A stretch of DNA of 64,000 bases from contig CBDCLS010000005.1 in assembly GCA_965218775.1 (NCBI GenBank), positions 1,798,001 through 1,862,000 of the forward strand. Reading direction: 5' to 3'. The notes beneath the pieces were generated by a model. It made no database searches and had not been told where the DNA came from. It saw only the letters and a program-made list of their open reading frames with translations. A program made the translations under genes and the position numbers. The stretch comes from CAUZIZ01 sp965218775 (GTDB taxonomy: Bacteria; Acidobacteriota; UBA6911; RPQK01; JAJDTT01). Shown here piece by piece: positions 35,041-44,004 of this stretch (position 1 is the first letter of the stretch; each line of letters opens with the position of its first letter).

Positions 35041-35976
35041 ATGAGAGACGGTCGAGTAACGCAACGCAAGCAGCGCATGTCTCACCGGATCAGTTGGTGG
35101 TGGATCACCGGTGTTCTCGTCTTGATGATGATTGCCAACTACTGGGTCTGGAGAACCGCTTCGTATGCGTCGGTTCGGATCGAAGACACTACCAGAAAGC
35201 CGCCCGGGAGCCCTTTCTCCTACAACGAGTACGCCGCGCTCCTGGCGCAGTTTGTCGACGACCAAGGTCTGGTCGACTATCGTGGGTTGAAACAGAACCG
35301 ATCAAAGCTGGACGACTTTTCCCTCTCCCTCACACGAGTGGGTTCTGAGTCCTACGCTGGCTGGAAAGAGGAAGAGCAGATTGCGCTCTGGATCAACGCC
35401 TACAATGCACTCACCCTGAAAGCCATCGTTGACCACTACCCCATCGAATCTTCCTTCCTCGCTTCTCTCCGCTTTCCCAAGAACAGCATCCGCCAGATTT
35501 CCGGCGTCTGGGACAAGCTGTTGTTTTCTGTGATGAGCGAAAAGGTCACGCTGGACCAGATCGAGCACCAGATCCTACGTCCGAGATTCAAGGAGCCGCG
35601 AATTCATGTGGCTCTGGTTTGCGCGGCCATGGGGTGCCCTCCCCTGCGAAACAAACCCTTTATCGGCAGCAGGCTCGAGGCTCAGCTGGACGACCAGTGC
35701 CGTCGCTTTCTCGCTGACGCCAAGAAGTTCCTCATCGACAGGGACAGGGGTCGTGTCTTCCTCTCACCGATCCTGGAATGGTATGGGAAGGATTTTCTGC
35801 CCGCGTATGCGATTGAAAAAGGGTTTTCCGGGCAGGACAAAGTCAAGCGGGCGACGCTAAACTTTGCTGCCGGATACCTCGGCGCAGCCGATCGTGCGTA
35901 TCTGGAAGACGAGGACTACGAGGTCGAATATCTCGACTATGACTGGTCCCTGAACGAGCGCCCGACAGGTCGGTGA
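35041..35976 (+). CDS. DUF547 domain protein, membrane-anchored
   Basis: A protein of about 311 residues with one N-terminal membrane helix (ISWWWITGVLVLMMIANYW) and a DUF547 domain: VDYRGLKQNRSKLDDFSLSL, EQIALWINAYNALTLKAIVD, HVALVCAAMGCPPLRNKPF and LSPILEWYGKDF. The family is uncharacterised but often sits near thiol-redox or envelope genes. ATG 35041 is used; TTG 35017 and ATG 35077 are in frame, and no Shine-Dalgarno decides. Its stop overlaps the GTG start of the glycosyltransferase. Confidence 0.83.
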   Translation: MRDGRVTQRKQRMSHRISWWWITGVLVLMMIANYWVWRTASYASVRIEDTTRKPPGSPFSYNEYAALLAQFVDDQGLVDYRGLKQNRSKLDDFSLSLTRVGSESYAGWKEEEQIALWINAYNALTLKAIVDHYPIESSFLASLRFPKNSIRQISGVWDKLLFSVMSEKVTLDQIEHQILRPRFKEPRIHVALVCAAMGCPPLRNKPFIGSRLEAQLDDQCRRFLADAKKFLIDRDRGRVFLSPILEWYGKDFLPAYAIEKGFSGQDKVKRATLNFAAGYLGAADRAYLEDEDYEVEYLDYDWSLNERPTGR

Positions 35977-36710
35977 AAACCCTCCAGGGACAGATCTCCG
36001 TAATCATCCCCACCCTGAATGAGAAAGATGCCCTCCCTGCAACACTGGCCAGCGCCGCCAGAACACCACAGCTGGAAGTAGTCGTTGCCGACGGCGGTAG
36101 TCGAGATGGCACAATCCAGATCGCACGAGACTGGGGATGCCGAGTTATCAGCACCTCTCCGGGCCGCGCCCGCCAGATGAACAGGGGAGCAGAAGAATCC
36201 CAGAGCGAGTATCTAATCTTTCTCCATGCAGACACCCGCTTGCCCGAAAAGTTTCAAGACTGTGTCCGGGGGACCCTGGCTGAGCCAAAGGTTGCAGCGG
36301 GAGCCTTCCGGCTCCAAATCGAGGGATCACGGGGCTTTCTACGCTTGATCGAGGCCGGGGCCAATAGGAGATCCAGGTATTTCCAGATGCCCTATGGAGA
36401 TCAGGCGATTTTCCTGAGGAGCGAGTTGTTCCGAGAAGTAGGAGGATACCCTGACCTACCCATCATGGAAGACTTCGAACTGATCCGCAGACTGCGCCGA
36501 AGGGGGCGTATCGCGCTCGCGCCCTCATCTGCTCTAACCTCTGGCAGGAGATGGAAAGAGTTGGGGATTTTGAGGACCACGCTGTTAAACCAGATTGTGA
36601 TCCTGGCTTATCTGGCTGGCGTTCAGCCCACCCGAATCGCCTCCTGGTACCGTCGAGCGCCAAGACGGGTGCGGCGCCGCAGTAAAAAATTCATAGATAA
36701 TGCGGGCTAG
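35973..36710 (+). CDS. Family 2 glycosyltransferase, TIGR04283-like
   Basis: Cytoplasmic-face glycosyltransferase of 245 residues. The N-terminus ISVIIPTLNEKDALPATLAS and VVVADGGSRDGTIQIA are the GT-A nucleotide-sugar site. LIFLHADTRLP holds the DxD-like metal site, and PYGDQAIFLRSELFREVGGY with PIMEDFELIRRLRRRGRI is typical of the TIGR04283 group. Acceptor and donor are unknown. GTG 35973 overlaps the DUF547 stop. The last nine residues, SKKFIDNAG, and the TAG stop are encoded by a piece that matches the right end of the adjacent MITE. Confidence 0.88.
   Translation: MKTLQGQISVIIPTLNEKDALPATLASAARTPQLEVVVADGGSRDGTIQIARDWGCRVISTSPGRARQMNRGAEESQSEYLIFLHADTRLPEKFQDCVRGTLAEPKVAAGAFRLQIEGSRGFLRLIEAGANRRSRYFQMPYGDQAIFLRSELFREVGGYPDLPIMEDFELIRRLRRRGRIALAPSSALTSGRRWKELGILRTTLLNQIVILAYLAGVQPTRIASWYRRAPRRVRRRSKKFIDNAG
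36676..36710 (+). repeat. Solo right end of the CCCGGATTATTCAT-type MITE
   Basis: These 35 bases match the right end of the element at 36711-36886 (plus its CTAG) at about 30 of 35 positions, including AATAATGCGGGCTAG at the end. It forms the last codons and stop of the glycosyltransferase gene and directly abuts the left end of the complete element. Confidence 0.7.
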
Positions 36711-36886
36711 CCCGGATTATTCATAAGTTTTTCGTAGCGAGGCAGTGCCAGCGCCGTTCTGACAAGGCTTGCGACCGAGGCCTCCGCAGTCGTACTTGTA
36801 CAGTACGTCGAGGAGGCCGACCGAGCGTAACGCAGTCAGGGCGGATGATGGCGTTGCCGCAGCAGAAAATTTATGAATAATGCGGG
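36711..36886 (+). mobile_element. IS1380-type MITE, copy E1 (about 176 bp, flanked by CTAG)
   Basis: The terminal inverted repeats 36711-36732 and 36865-36886 match at 19 of 22 positions (CCCGGATTATTCATAAG). CTAG flanks both sides (36707-36710 and 36887-36890), consistent with a 4-base target duplication. A central dyad, AGGCCTCCGC...with GAGGAGGCC, is shared with copy E2 (51678-51851), which lies in the opposite orientation. The ends resemble the end of the IS1380-like element at 63.25 kb. Confidence 0.8.
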
Positions 36887-36944
36887 CTAGAGACCCTTGA
36901 TCGATGAAAAGTTCACAACCTGGTCAAGTTTCCGAAGAAGCTTC

Positions 36945-37047
36945 CCTTGCCTTCGCCCGTGCCCTTGCCCGTCATTTTCCCACAATCGTCGAGCCTGGGT
37001 GAGGAAGATGAAGTCGGGCACGGACAAGGGCACGGGCGCGGGCAAGG
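36945..37047. repeat. Hairpin repeat built of GCCCTTGCCCGTGCCC-type words
   Basis: Arms 36945-36972 and 37020-37047 are reverse complements at about 25 of 28 positions and are made of short CCCTTGCCCGTG words. The preceding bases AGACCCTTGATCGATGAAAAG recur with changes, inverted, near 46.91 kb. With element E1 it accounts for the 384-base gap between the glycosyltransferase and the reductase; no gene is seen there. Confidence 0.6.
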
Positions 37048-37094
37048 ATAGGACGAGGACGCTACAAGTGTCCTCGGCGGTATGAGGTCGCTCG

Positions 37095-37982
37095 CTAGGA
37101 TCCGAGTCCGGCCAACTGCTCCACGGCCTTGGCCAGGATCTGGGTCCCCTCTCGTCCGTCACCCTGGGCTTCGGCCATACGGAATAGTTGATTCACCAGT
37201 GAGGTTCCCGGAAGCGCCGCCTGGCCGACCGCGCCCGATTCCAGAACCAGGCGGAGATCCTTCTGGATGAGATCCACCATGAAGCCGGGGGCGAAATCCC
37301 GATTGACGATCTTCGGACCCAGGTTGCTCAGCTGCCAACTGCTGGCGGCGCCGCCCTTGACCGCCTCGATCATGACCTGGGCGTCGAGGCCATTCTTCTT
37401 CGCAAAGGTGATCGCCTCGCTGACACCCAGGAGGGTGACTGACACCAGAATCTGATTGGACAGCTTGGTCAGCTGCCCATTTCCCACGGGTCCGCAGTAG
37501 GTAATCGTCTTCCCCATCACTTCCAGGATGGGCCGCACCCGATCGAAAGCGGCCTTCTCCCCGCCCGCCATGATCGCCAGGGTCGCATTGCGAGCACCCA
37601 CGTCTCCACCCGAGACCGGAGCATCCACCAGAGCGCATCCTTTGGTACGCAGCTGCTCGTCAAGTTGCCGCTCGACTTGCGGGGAAATGGTGCTCATGTC
37701 GATCACTACCGAGCCCTCACCGATGCGATCCATCACACCCTGGGGTCCGGCCACAACCTCTTCGACATCGGGAGAATCAGAAACGATCGTGATGATGACT
37801 GTGGAAGCGGCGGCCACCTCGGCCGGCGAATCCGCTACCTTGGCTCCCCGCACCCTCAGATCCTCCGCCTTGGATCGGGTTCGATTGTAGACAGTGAGGG
37901 GGTAGCCCGCGTCGAGTATGTGCCCTGCCATAGGTAGCCCCATGATCCCCAGACCTACGAAACCAATCGGTGTCTTATCCAT
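37095..37982 (-). CDS. HIBADH-family NAD(P)-dependent reductase (GarR/GlxR-like)
   Basis: Beta-hydroxyacid dehydrogenase of about 295 residues. It has the Rossmann loop IGFVGLGIMGLPMAGHILDA, the substrate-binding DAPVSGGDVGARNATLAIM and the catalytic-Lys helix GPVGNGQLTKLSNQILVSV. The closest described activities are tartronate semialdehyde reductase and 3-hydroxyisobutyrate dehydrogenase; the sequence alone does not settle which. ATG 37982 has AAGGAGG nine bases upstream and is preferred to an in-frame start at 38051. It is a single-gene unit. Confidence 0.9.
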   Translation of the reverse strand: MDKTPIGFVGLGIMGLPMAGHILDAGYPLTVYNRTRSKAEDLRVRGAKVADSPAEVAAASTVIITIVSDSPDVEEVVAGPQGVMDRIGEGSVVIDMSTISPQVERQLDEQLRTKGCALVDAPVSGGDVGARNATLAIMAGGEKAAFDRVRPILEVMGKTITYCGPVGNGQLTKLSNQILVSVTLLGVSEAITFAKKNGLDAQVMIEAVKGGAASSWQLSNLGPKIVNRDFAPGFMVDLIQKDLRLVLESGAVGQAALPGTSLVNQLFRMAEAQGDGREGTQILAKAVEQLAGLGS

Positions 37983-38150
37983 GTCGTTCCTCCTTCGTGA
38001 GATCTCGCTCTTTCTATCCCCTGCACCGCTGCGGGGAACGAGTATAAACACTCAAAACAGATCGCTGATTCACACAGAACGTCAAGTGTCAGGTCTTGGG
38101 CTGGCACTTGACTCAAGCTCCGACGTAGAATCATGGCTTGGAGGCACGCC

Positions 38151-39872
38151 ATGAGCAAGCAGAAAAAGTGGATTCTCCTGCTCCTTCTGCTCCTGGGAAT
38201 CTTTTCGTTAGTCGTCTTGGCAGCCGGATTCTATCTGCTCTCGTATGAACCGGTCGCAGAGATCCGGAAAGGCAGTGTGGTCGAGATCGTTCTCTCGTAC
38301 GCCATCGAGGAGCTGCCACCGGAAAGCCCGGTTTTTCTGGCTTTTCAGGGCCGAATTCCGAATCTGTGGGAGCTCGGCGAGGTCTTCCAGCACGCCGCGC
38401 GCGATGACCGTGTCTCAGCCATTCTTCTGGAGATTCATCCGTTAGGTTGGAACTGGGGACAAATCGAGGAGGTTCGCGACCACATCAAGCGGTTTCGTGA
38501 ATCAGGCAAAGCGGTGCACGCATTCCTCGCAGTCGACATTGGCGGAGAGCAGGAGCTCTACCTTGCCTCAGCGGCCGACTCCATCACCCTCAATCCCGGC
38601 TCAGGGCTGCTTATCAACGGCCTGGTTGCTGAAGTGACCTTCTACAAGGGAGTGATGGAAAAGCTGAAGATCCAACCGGAGTTCATCCAGTTCAAGGAGT
38701 ACAAGAGCTCGGAGCAGTTTTCTCGCGAGGAGCTCAGCCCCGAAATCCGGGAGATGCTGGAGTCCATCCTCGGCAATCTCGAAGACCGCTTTGTGTCCAC
38801 CGTGGCCGCAGAACGCCAGCTGGAGGAGGAAGCCCTCAGAGAGATCATGAACGTGGGCATGCTCCCTGCCAAGCTTGCGCACGAAAAGGGCCTGCTCGAC
38901 AACCTCGGTTACCGACATGAGATCGAGGAGCAGCTCAAATTTGTTGGTGAAGGGGAAGAAGAGTACCGTGGCATTCCCGAAAGGCAATACCTCGCAGCGG
39001 CGAAAAGTAGATACGAAAAAGGATCTGCTCACAGAGTCGCTCTGTTGGGGGGCCTGGGGTCAATTATCGCGGGACGGAGCGAGCCACTGATGAAGATCGT
39101 CGGAGGCACGACCCTATCTGATCAGCTGCGCAAGATACGCGAAGGCGATGAGGTCAAAGGCGTCATCCTTCGAGTAAATAGCCCAGGAGGTTCGGCGGTG
39201 GGTTCAGATATGATCTGGAAAGAGGTGCGCCGATTGGAAGAAGCGGACAAACCCGTCATCGTTTCGATGTCGGGCGTCGCCGGTTCAGGCGGCTACTACA
39301 TCTCCATGGGAGCCAGACACATCGTGACGCAGCCCTCAACCATCACCGGATCCATTGGTGTGATCTTCGGCAAATTCGATCTTCAGGGATTCTACCAGTG
39401 GCTGGGCGTCAGCGTCGACAGAGTGAAATCATTCCCCAACGCGGATGTCCTCTCTTCGCTTAACTCGCTGAGTCCCGATCAGAGAAAACACATCGAAGAC
39501 TGGATGGAAACAATCTACGAGGATTTCGTGCGGAAGGCTGCCGAAGGTCGGGGCCTCGAGTACGAAGACCTCGAAGCCAAGGCTCGGGGAAGAATCTACA
39601 CCGGGGCACAGGCCCAGGAGCTCGGTTTGGTAGATACCCTGGGAGGGCTGAACACGGCCGTAAGCGAGATGAAGAGGGCCTTGGAACTGGAGCAAACCGC
39701 GCAGCTCGAGCTAGTGCTCTATCCCAAACGCAAGACACTGCTCGAAGCCGCCCTGAGCGGGGAGCTGATCAAGATCGATCCGCCCTCCCTGACTGGATGG
39801 TTCCAGCAGTCCCTGAACCGTCTGGACAGGCCTGGACCCTGGCTACTTGCACCTGACGTCAATATCAACTAG
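38151..39872 (+). CDS. sppA: Signal peptide peptidase SppA, long form
   Basis: Membrane-bound serine protease (S49) that clears signal peptides. The product of about 573 residues has one N-terminal membrane helix (WILLLLLLLGIFSLVVLAAG) and two tandem S49 domains, as in the 67-kDa enterobacterial type: the N-terminal half with DSITLNPGSGLLINGLVAEV and the catalytic-Lys region FKEYKSSEQFSREELSPE, and the C-terminal half with the nucleophile in SGVAGSGGYYISMGARHI. ATG 38151 is chosen because GGAGG lies eight bases upstream; ATG 38133 is in frame. Confidence 0.92.
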   Translation: MSKQKKWILLLLLLLGIFSLVVLAAGFYLLSYEPVAEIRKGSVVEIVLSYAIEELPPESPVFLAFQGRIPNLWELGEVFQHAARDDRVSAILLEIHPLGWNWGQIEEVRDHIKRFRESGKAVHAFLAVDIGGEQELYLASAADSITLNPGSGLLINGLVAEVTFYKGVMEKLKIQPEFIQFKEYKSSEQFSREELSPEIREMLESILGNLEDRFVSTVAAERQLEEEALREIMNVGMLPAKLAHEKGLLDNLGYRHEIEEQLKFVGEGEEEYRGIPERQYLAAAKSRYEKGSAHRVALLGGLGSIIAGRSEPLMKIVGGTTLSDQLRKIREGDEVKGVILRVNSPGGSAVGSDMIWKEVRRLEEADKPVIVSMSGVAGSGGYYISMGARHIVTQPSTITGSIGVIFGKFDLQGFYQWLGVSVDRVKSFPNADVLSSLNSLSPDQRKHIEDWMETIYEDFVRKAAEGRGLEYEDLEAKARGRIYTGAQAQELGLVDTLGGLNTAVSEMKRALELEQTAQLELVLYPKRKTLLEAALSGELIKIDPPSLTGWFQQSLNRLDRPGPWLLAPDVNIN

Positions 39873-39884
39873 CTTTCGCCAAAG

Positions 39885-40766
39885 ATGTCTAGTCACGAGC
39901 AGAAGCGTATGCGAGAGCCGCTGAAAGCTATCCGGGTACCCGATTTGAAAAAGAAGAAAGAGCGGGGCGAGAAGATTGCCGTCCTGACAGCATACGACGC
40001 CACGATGGCCGGACTCTTCGACCGGGCAGGGATCGACGTTCTCCTGGTCGGGGACTCTCTGGGAACGGTCATCCTGGGTTACGACAGCACCGTGCCGGTG
40101 ACGCTAGAAGACATGCTTCACCACACGGCGGCCGTCAGCCGGGGCAGTAAGCGGGCCTTGGTAGTTGCAGACATGCCCTTCCTGTCATACCAGGTCACCG
40201 TTCCCGAAGCCCTCAGAAACGCCAGCCGGCTCATCCAAAAGGGGTCGGCGGCAGCGGTCAAGATGGAGGGAGCGGGTCCCGTCGTGGAAGTGACTCGCGC
40301 ACTCACCGAGGTAGGCATTCCGGTAATGGGACATCTAGGACTGACGCCTCAGGCAGTCCACGCTCTAGGGGGCTACCGATCTCAGGCCCGTGATCAGGTG
40401 TCGGCCTCGCGGCTCATCGAAGATGCCCACACCCTGGAAGAAGCCGGAGCCGCCGGCCTTTTTCTGGAGGCGATCCCGGATGAGGTTGCCCGCCAAGTCA
40501 CCGCATTGTTGAGCATTCCGACCATCGGAATCGGGGCAGGACCCTATTGCGATGGCCAGGTGCTTGTCAGCTATGACGTCTTCGGAATATTCGACAAGTT
40601 CACCCCCTCCTTCGTCAGGCGCTACGCTTCACTCGGCGATACCCTCGTATCGGCAACCAGGTCCTACATTGACGATATCCGAAACGGGCGCTTCCCAGAG
40701 CCTCGAGGCTCCTCTCCCACAGGTGCGACACCTAAGCGAATGGATCTGATCAAGAAAGAACCGTAG
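39885..40766 (+). CDS. panB: 3-methyl-2-oxobutanoate hydroxymethyltransferase
   Basis: First committed enzyme of pantothenate synthesis, adding a hydroxymethyl group to ketoisovalerate. The 293-residue TIM barrel shows IAVLTAYDATMAGLFDRAGI, LVGDSLGTVILGYDSTVPVT, VKMEGAGPVVEVTRALTE, GHLGLTPQAVHALGGYRSQ and the catalytic Glu in LFLEAIPDEVARQVT. It overlaps panC by one base, so the two are translationally coupled. Confidence 0.96.
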   Translation: MSSHEQKRMREPLKAIRVPDLKKKKERGEKIAVLTAYDATMAGLFDRAGIDVLLVGDSLGTVILGYDSTVPVTLEDMLHHTAAVSRGSKRALVVADMPFLSYQVTVPEALRNASRLIQKGSAAAVKMEGAGPVVEVTRALTEVGIPVMGHLGLTPQAVHALGGYRSQARDQVSASRLIEDAHTLEEAGAAGLFLEAIPDEVARQVTALLSIPTIGIGAGPYCDGQVLVSYDVFGIFDKFTPSFVRRYASLGDTLVSATRSYIDDIRNGRFPEPRGSSPTGATPKRMDLIKKEP

Positions 40767-41620
40767 TGGCTCTCGAGCTGATCCACACAACCACGGAAGC
40801 ACGGAAGCTACTCCATACCGTCCGGCAAGAGGGTAAGATTGTCGGACTTGTTCCCACCATGGGAGCGCTGCACGCCGGCCACCGGAAGCTGATTGAAGAG
40901 GCCCGTTCGGAGTGCGAATGGGTGGTCGTCAGCATCTTCGTCAACCCACTGCAGTTCGGACCTCAGGAAGACTTCGATCGATATCCCGGCGAGCTCTCGG
41001 TCGACCAGCGTGTGTGTGAGGAGCTGGGCGTCGATGCAGTCTTCGCTCCCAAGTTGGATGAAATGTACCCTTCCTCTCATCGGACCTCGGTGGAAGTCAA
41101 GGAGGTCACAGATCATCTCTGCGGTCGCTTTCGCCCTGGACACTTCAGAGGCGTGACTACGGTGGTCCTGAAGCTGTTCCACATCTTGACACCCGACCGC
41201 GCTTACTTCGGAGAGAAAGATGCTCAGCAGACCGCCGTCATCAAACAGATGGTCCAGGATCTGAATCTCCCCGTCTTGATCCAGGAGGTGCCGACCGTTC
41301 GAGAGCCGGATGGACTGGCGGCCAGTTCTCGCAACGAGTTTCTGGACCCGGAGCACCGAAAAGCCGCGAGCTCGCTGTATCGAGCCCTCCGAGAAGCTGC
41401 CCGGCAGGTAGAAGAAGGGATCACAGAACCAGCGCTTGTGAGGCAAGCAGGGTTGCACATCCTGGAGCGCGAGCCCTTGGTCCAGGTGGAGTACTTCGAA
41501 CTGGTGGACCCCGAGCAGATGTGTCCGACCAAGAACCTCAAGAGTGCCGTCAGGGCCTGTAGCGCCATCCGAGTTGGTAAGACCCGCTTGATCGACAACT
41601 TGCTGATCCGCCCGGCTTGA
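40766..41620 (+). CDS. panC: Pantothenate synthetase
   Basis: ATP-dependent ligase joining pantoate and beta-alanine. The 284-residue product has the nucleotidyltransferase motif VPTMGALHAGHRKLIEEARS, VSIFVNPLQFGPQEDFDRYP, PGHFRGVTTVVLKLFHILTP and the KMSKS-like ASSRNEFLDPEHRKAAS. The start is GTG 40766, sharing its first base with the panB stop. panD is not adjacent. Confidence 0.96.
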   Translation: MALELIHTTTEARKLLHTVRQEGKIVGLVPTMGALHAGHRKLIEEARSECEWVVVSIFVNPLQFGPQEDFDRYPGELSVDQRVCEELGVDAVFAPKLDEMYPSSHRTSVEVKEVTDHLCGRFRPGHFRGVTTVVLKLFHILTPDRAYFGEKDAQQTAVIKQMVQDLNLPVLIQEVPTVREPDGLAASSRNEFLDPEHRKAASSLYRALREAARQVEEGITEPALVRQAGLHILEREPLVQVEYFELVDPEQMCPTKNLKSAVRACSAIRVGKTRLIDNLLIRPA

Positions 41621-41721
41621 TCCGCGACTTCGCAGCGCCTGGTCCTCTCGGAATCCCACCCATCAATCAGCCGGGAATCGGCAACTTTTAACCGACACTT
41701 GGAAACCTGAAAATTGCTCCA

Positions 41722-41749
41722 TTGACTTCTTTCTGGGAACTGCTATGAT
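41722..41749 (+). promoter_or_regulatory. Sigma-70-type promoter for the MerR/B12-type regulator
   Basis: TTGACT (41722-41727) and TATGAT (41744-41749) are separated by 16 bases and precede the regulator's ATG by 77 bases. Both boxes are five-of-six matches to consensus. Confidence 0.6.
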
Positions 41750-41826
41750 CACTTTTGGCTCCCTCGAAAAAGGCGTTGTTGTCTTCTGCAGGGGGCTGGG
41801 TTTTCCCAAAATAGTAGATCATTCTG

Positions 41827-42702
41827 ATGTCCGATGAGAGGACTTATTCCACCCGTGAACTTGCCCAGATGTGGAATCTGAGCGAGTCCACGATCAAGCG
41901 CTGGGCGGACGCGGGCCAGCTCCATTGCCAACGAACGCCTGGCGGTCATCGCCGATTTCAGGTTCAAGACATTCGGGACTTCCAGACCAAACACAGGTTC
42001 GAGGGAACCGGCCTGCTGACTTTCGCGCCCTGGGAGGATCCGGACATCGAGGTCAGCGTCAATCAGAAGAAGCTGGACAAGGTGCGGGATTCGATCCTCT
42101 ATCTGGCCACTCAGAATCAGAGCGTAAGGATCAAGGATCTTCTGGAGCGCCTGTACATCAGGGGAATGACCCTATTCGAACTCTATGACGACGTTCTTGT
42201 CCCCTTGGCAGAAACCGCGCAAGAGGCGGTCCAGACGGGGAAGCTCGTGAAAGGGCAGGAAAGGCTCGTTGGAATCAACCTGGAAGAGGCTATGTACAAC
42301 TTCTTCCCCCGGGTCATCCGGCGCCGTCCCAACGGCAAGACAGGTCTCTGCGGAGCTCCTGAGAACATGTGTGCTCAGTCCGTCAACGCCATCGCCCGAA
42401 CCTTGGAGGTTGAAGGCTGGGAGTGCCTCAAACTAGGTGAAAATGTACCCTTGGACACAATGGCCCAAATGGTGGAGCAAGAACCCGTAAACCTGGTCTG
42501 TGTGGCCTCTTCGAAGCAGCAAGAGCTCTCTCTACTGGATCATTTCGACACGCTCTACGAGGCGTCCCACAACTACCGGATTCCGTTGGTCATGGTAGGT
42601 AAGGGATTCGCCGACAGCGACTACCGAAGCCAGTTTCCACACGACGATTATTTTTCTAGCCTCAAATCTCTACGCGACTACATCGTTGAACTGAATCGCT
42701 AG
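41827..42702 (+). CDS. MerR-type HTH regulator with a B12-binding-like domain
   Basis: A 291-residue predicted transcription factor. It has an N-terminal MerR/excisionase helix-turn-helix (residues 6-60: YSTRELAQMWNLSESTIKRW and RTPGGHRRFQVQDIRDFQ), a four-helix methionine-synthase-like cap (about 75-175) and a C-terminal Rossmann domain (about 178-290) like that of CarH/LitR light- and cobalamin-dependent repressors. At the site where those proteins carry a cobalt-ligand His (E-x-x-H before the first long helix), this one reads APENMCAQSVNAIA with no His, so classical cobalamin ligation is doubtful. Its stop TAG lies in a CTAG at the start of a partial copy of element B's left end. Confidence 0.8.
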   Translation: MSDERTYSTRELAQMWNLSESTIKRWADAGQLHCQRTPGGHRRFQVQDIRDFQTKHRFEGTGLLTFAPWEDPDIEVSVNQKKLDKVRDSILYLATQNQSVRIKDLLERLYIRGMTLFELYDDVLVPLAETAQEAVQTGKLVKGQERLVGINLEEAMYNFFPRVIRRRPNGKTGLCGAPENMCAQSVNAIARTLEVEGWECLKLGENVPLDTMAQMVEQEPVNLVCVASSKQQELSLLDHFDTLYEASHNYRIPLVMVGKGFADSDYRSQFPHDDYFSSLKSLRDYIVELNR

Positions 42703-42720
42703 GAGCCTGTCCGAGGCGGA
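42699..42720 (+). repeat. 22-base partial duplication of element B's left end
   Basis: CTAGGAGCCTGTCCGAG occurs at 42699-42715 and again at 42721-42737, separated by GCGGA. The first copy supplies the TAG stop of the preceding regulator gene. It is either a tandem duplication or the remnant of a second insertion at the same target. Confidence 0.7.
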
Positions 42721-43000
42721 CTAGGAGCCTGTCCGAGTAATGGTCTGGGTTGCGTTACAGGCGCCGTTAGTCCAGATGCGAGGCAGGGCGACGAAGGCGA
42801 TGCTCGGCCATCTTCGAGGAGCCAGAACAAAGCAGATGGGCTGACGCCGCCTGTAACCCGAAGGGAGAATGGGGGTTGCGGCCGATCTCTGCGTTCGTCG
42901 TCGTCGAAGATGGCCAAGCATCGTCTTCCTCCTCCTGCCTTGATCTCGCCTCGCAAGCCCCATTCTCGCAACCCGGACCATTACTCGGACAGGCTCCTAG
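42721..43000 (+). mobile_element. CTAG-bounded structured element, copy B (280 bp)
   Basis: CTAG stands at both ends. The outer arms 42721-42754 and 42967-43000 pair at 33 of 34 positions but have a different sequence from copies A and C. The inner arms are GTTACAGGCG/CGCCTGTAAC (42754-42763 with 42848-42857) and GAGAATGG.../...CCATTCTC (42865-42880 with 42952-42967), occupying the same places as in copy A with compensating base changes. The core GATGGCCAAGCATCGTCTTC is conserved. The right CTAG supplies the stop codon of the M20 peptidase gene on the other strand. Confidence 0.85.
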
Positions 43001-44004
43001 CCCTGCTCCCTTTTCAGCAAGCGTACCAATTGCTTGTACAGTGCAATGGCGTCCCGAAGCTCCTGCTTGGCCACTTTCTCCTGGGCGGTATGAGCCGCAA
43101 GAATAGAACCAGGCCCCACCAACAGCGGCTTGCCCAGGGATCTCAAGGAAGGAACATCGGTACCATATCCCACTACCTTGGTCGGGAAACCTGCCACCGA
43201 TTCCATCACCTGGGGCTCCGAGGTGGCTACGACCTCGAGCGAATCCTCTCCGGCGGAGAGCCCCTCCAAGATCTCGACATAGCGGGCACTTGAAGTAACG
43301 GTGCGGATCAGAATTTCCGCTTCAGCTGCATCCGGGATAACGTTGGGCGCCCTTCCGCCACGGATCGTTCCCACATTCACATAGGTTGCTCCCAGTCGAG
43401 GGTCTTCGGGAAATTCCAGCGCCCGAAGCTTCTCCAGAATGTCCAGCAGCTTATCGATGGCAGACTCCCCTTGGTCGGGGTAGGCGGAATGAGCCGTAAC
43501 ACCGGTGGTCTTGACACGAGCGTAGAGCATCCCTTTGTGGCCCACCACCAGCTCATTGTCCGTAGGTTCTCCGTCGATCACGAAGGAGCACTCCAAATCC
43601 AGCTCCCGAGCTTTCTTTGCCCCCGCGCTGTCGGTCTCCTCGCCCACGACGAAGAGAAGTCCCAGATCCGTCTCCCCCTCGGCAACCAACTCCTGGGCAG
43701 CGCAGATCATCGTTGCGATAATGCCCTTGGCATCGCAGGCCCCGCGGCCATAGACGAACTCCTCGTCTTCCCGAAAACCAAAGAAGGGAGGGACCGTGTC
43801 CATGTGGGTAGACAGGATTATCTCGGGCCGACCCCGATGGGCCACCACGTTGAAACGATCGGCAGCAACCTGTTGTCGATCGCAAACCCAACCTTGATCT
43901 TGGAGGAGGTCGAAAAGGAACTCTCCGGCCAATTTCTCTTCCCCAGTCACCGAGGGTATCTCGACAAGCGAACGCGTCAGTTCAATCACATCGATCATGG
44001 CCAC
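42997..44004 (-). CDS. M20-family peptidase (ArgE/DapE-like)
   Basis: Zinc-dependent aminoacylase/deacylase of 335 residues. Metal ligands are in ILSTHMDTVPPFF (His-x-Asp), VYGRGACDAKGIIA (Asp), FVVGEETDSAGAKKA (catalytic Glu and ligand Glu), CSFVIDGEPTDNELV and GPGSILAAHTAQEKV (last His). The dimerisation domain begins KGMLYARVKTTGVTAHSAYP. The substrate could be N-acetylornithine, succinyl-diaminopimelate or an N-acyl-lysine; no neighbouring biosynthetic gene decides. Its TAG stop is provided by the terminal CTAG of element B. Confidence 0.87.
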   Translation of the reverse strand: MAMIDVIELTRSLVEIPSVTGEEKLAGEFLFDLLQDQGWVCDRQQVAADRFNVVAHRGRPEIILSTHMDTVPPFFGFREDEEFVYGRGACDAKGIIATMICAAQELVAEGETDLGLLFVVGEETDSAGAKKARELDLECSFVIDGEPTDNELVVGHKGMLYARVKTTGVTAHSAYPDQGESAIDKLLDILEKLRALEFPEDPRLGATYVNVGTIRGGRAPNVIPDAAEAEILIRTVTSSARYVEILEGLSAGEDSLEVVATSEPQVMESVAGFPTKVVGYGTDVPSLRSLGKPLLVGPGSILAAHTAQEKVAKQELRDAIALYKQLVRLLKREQG

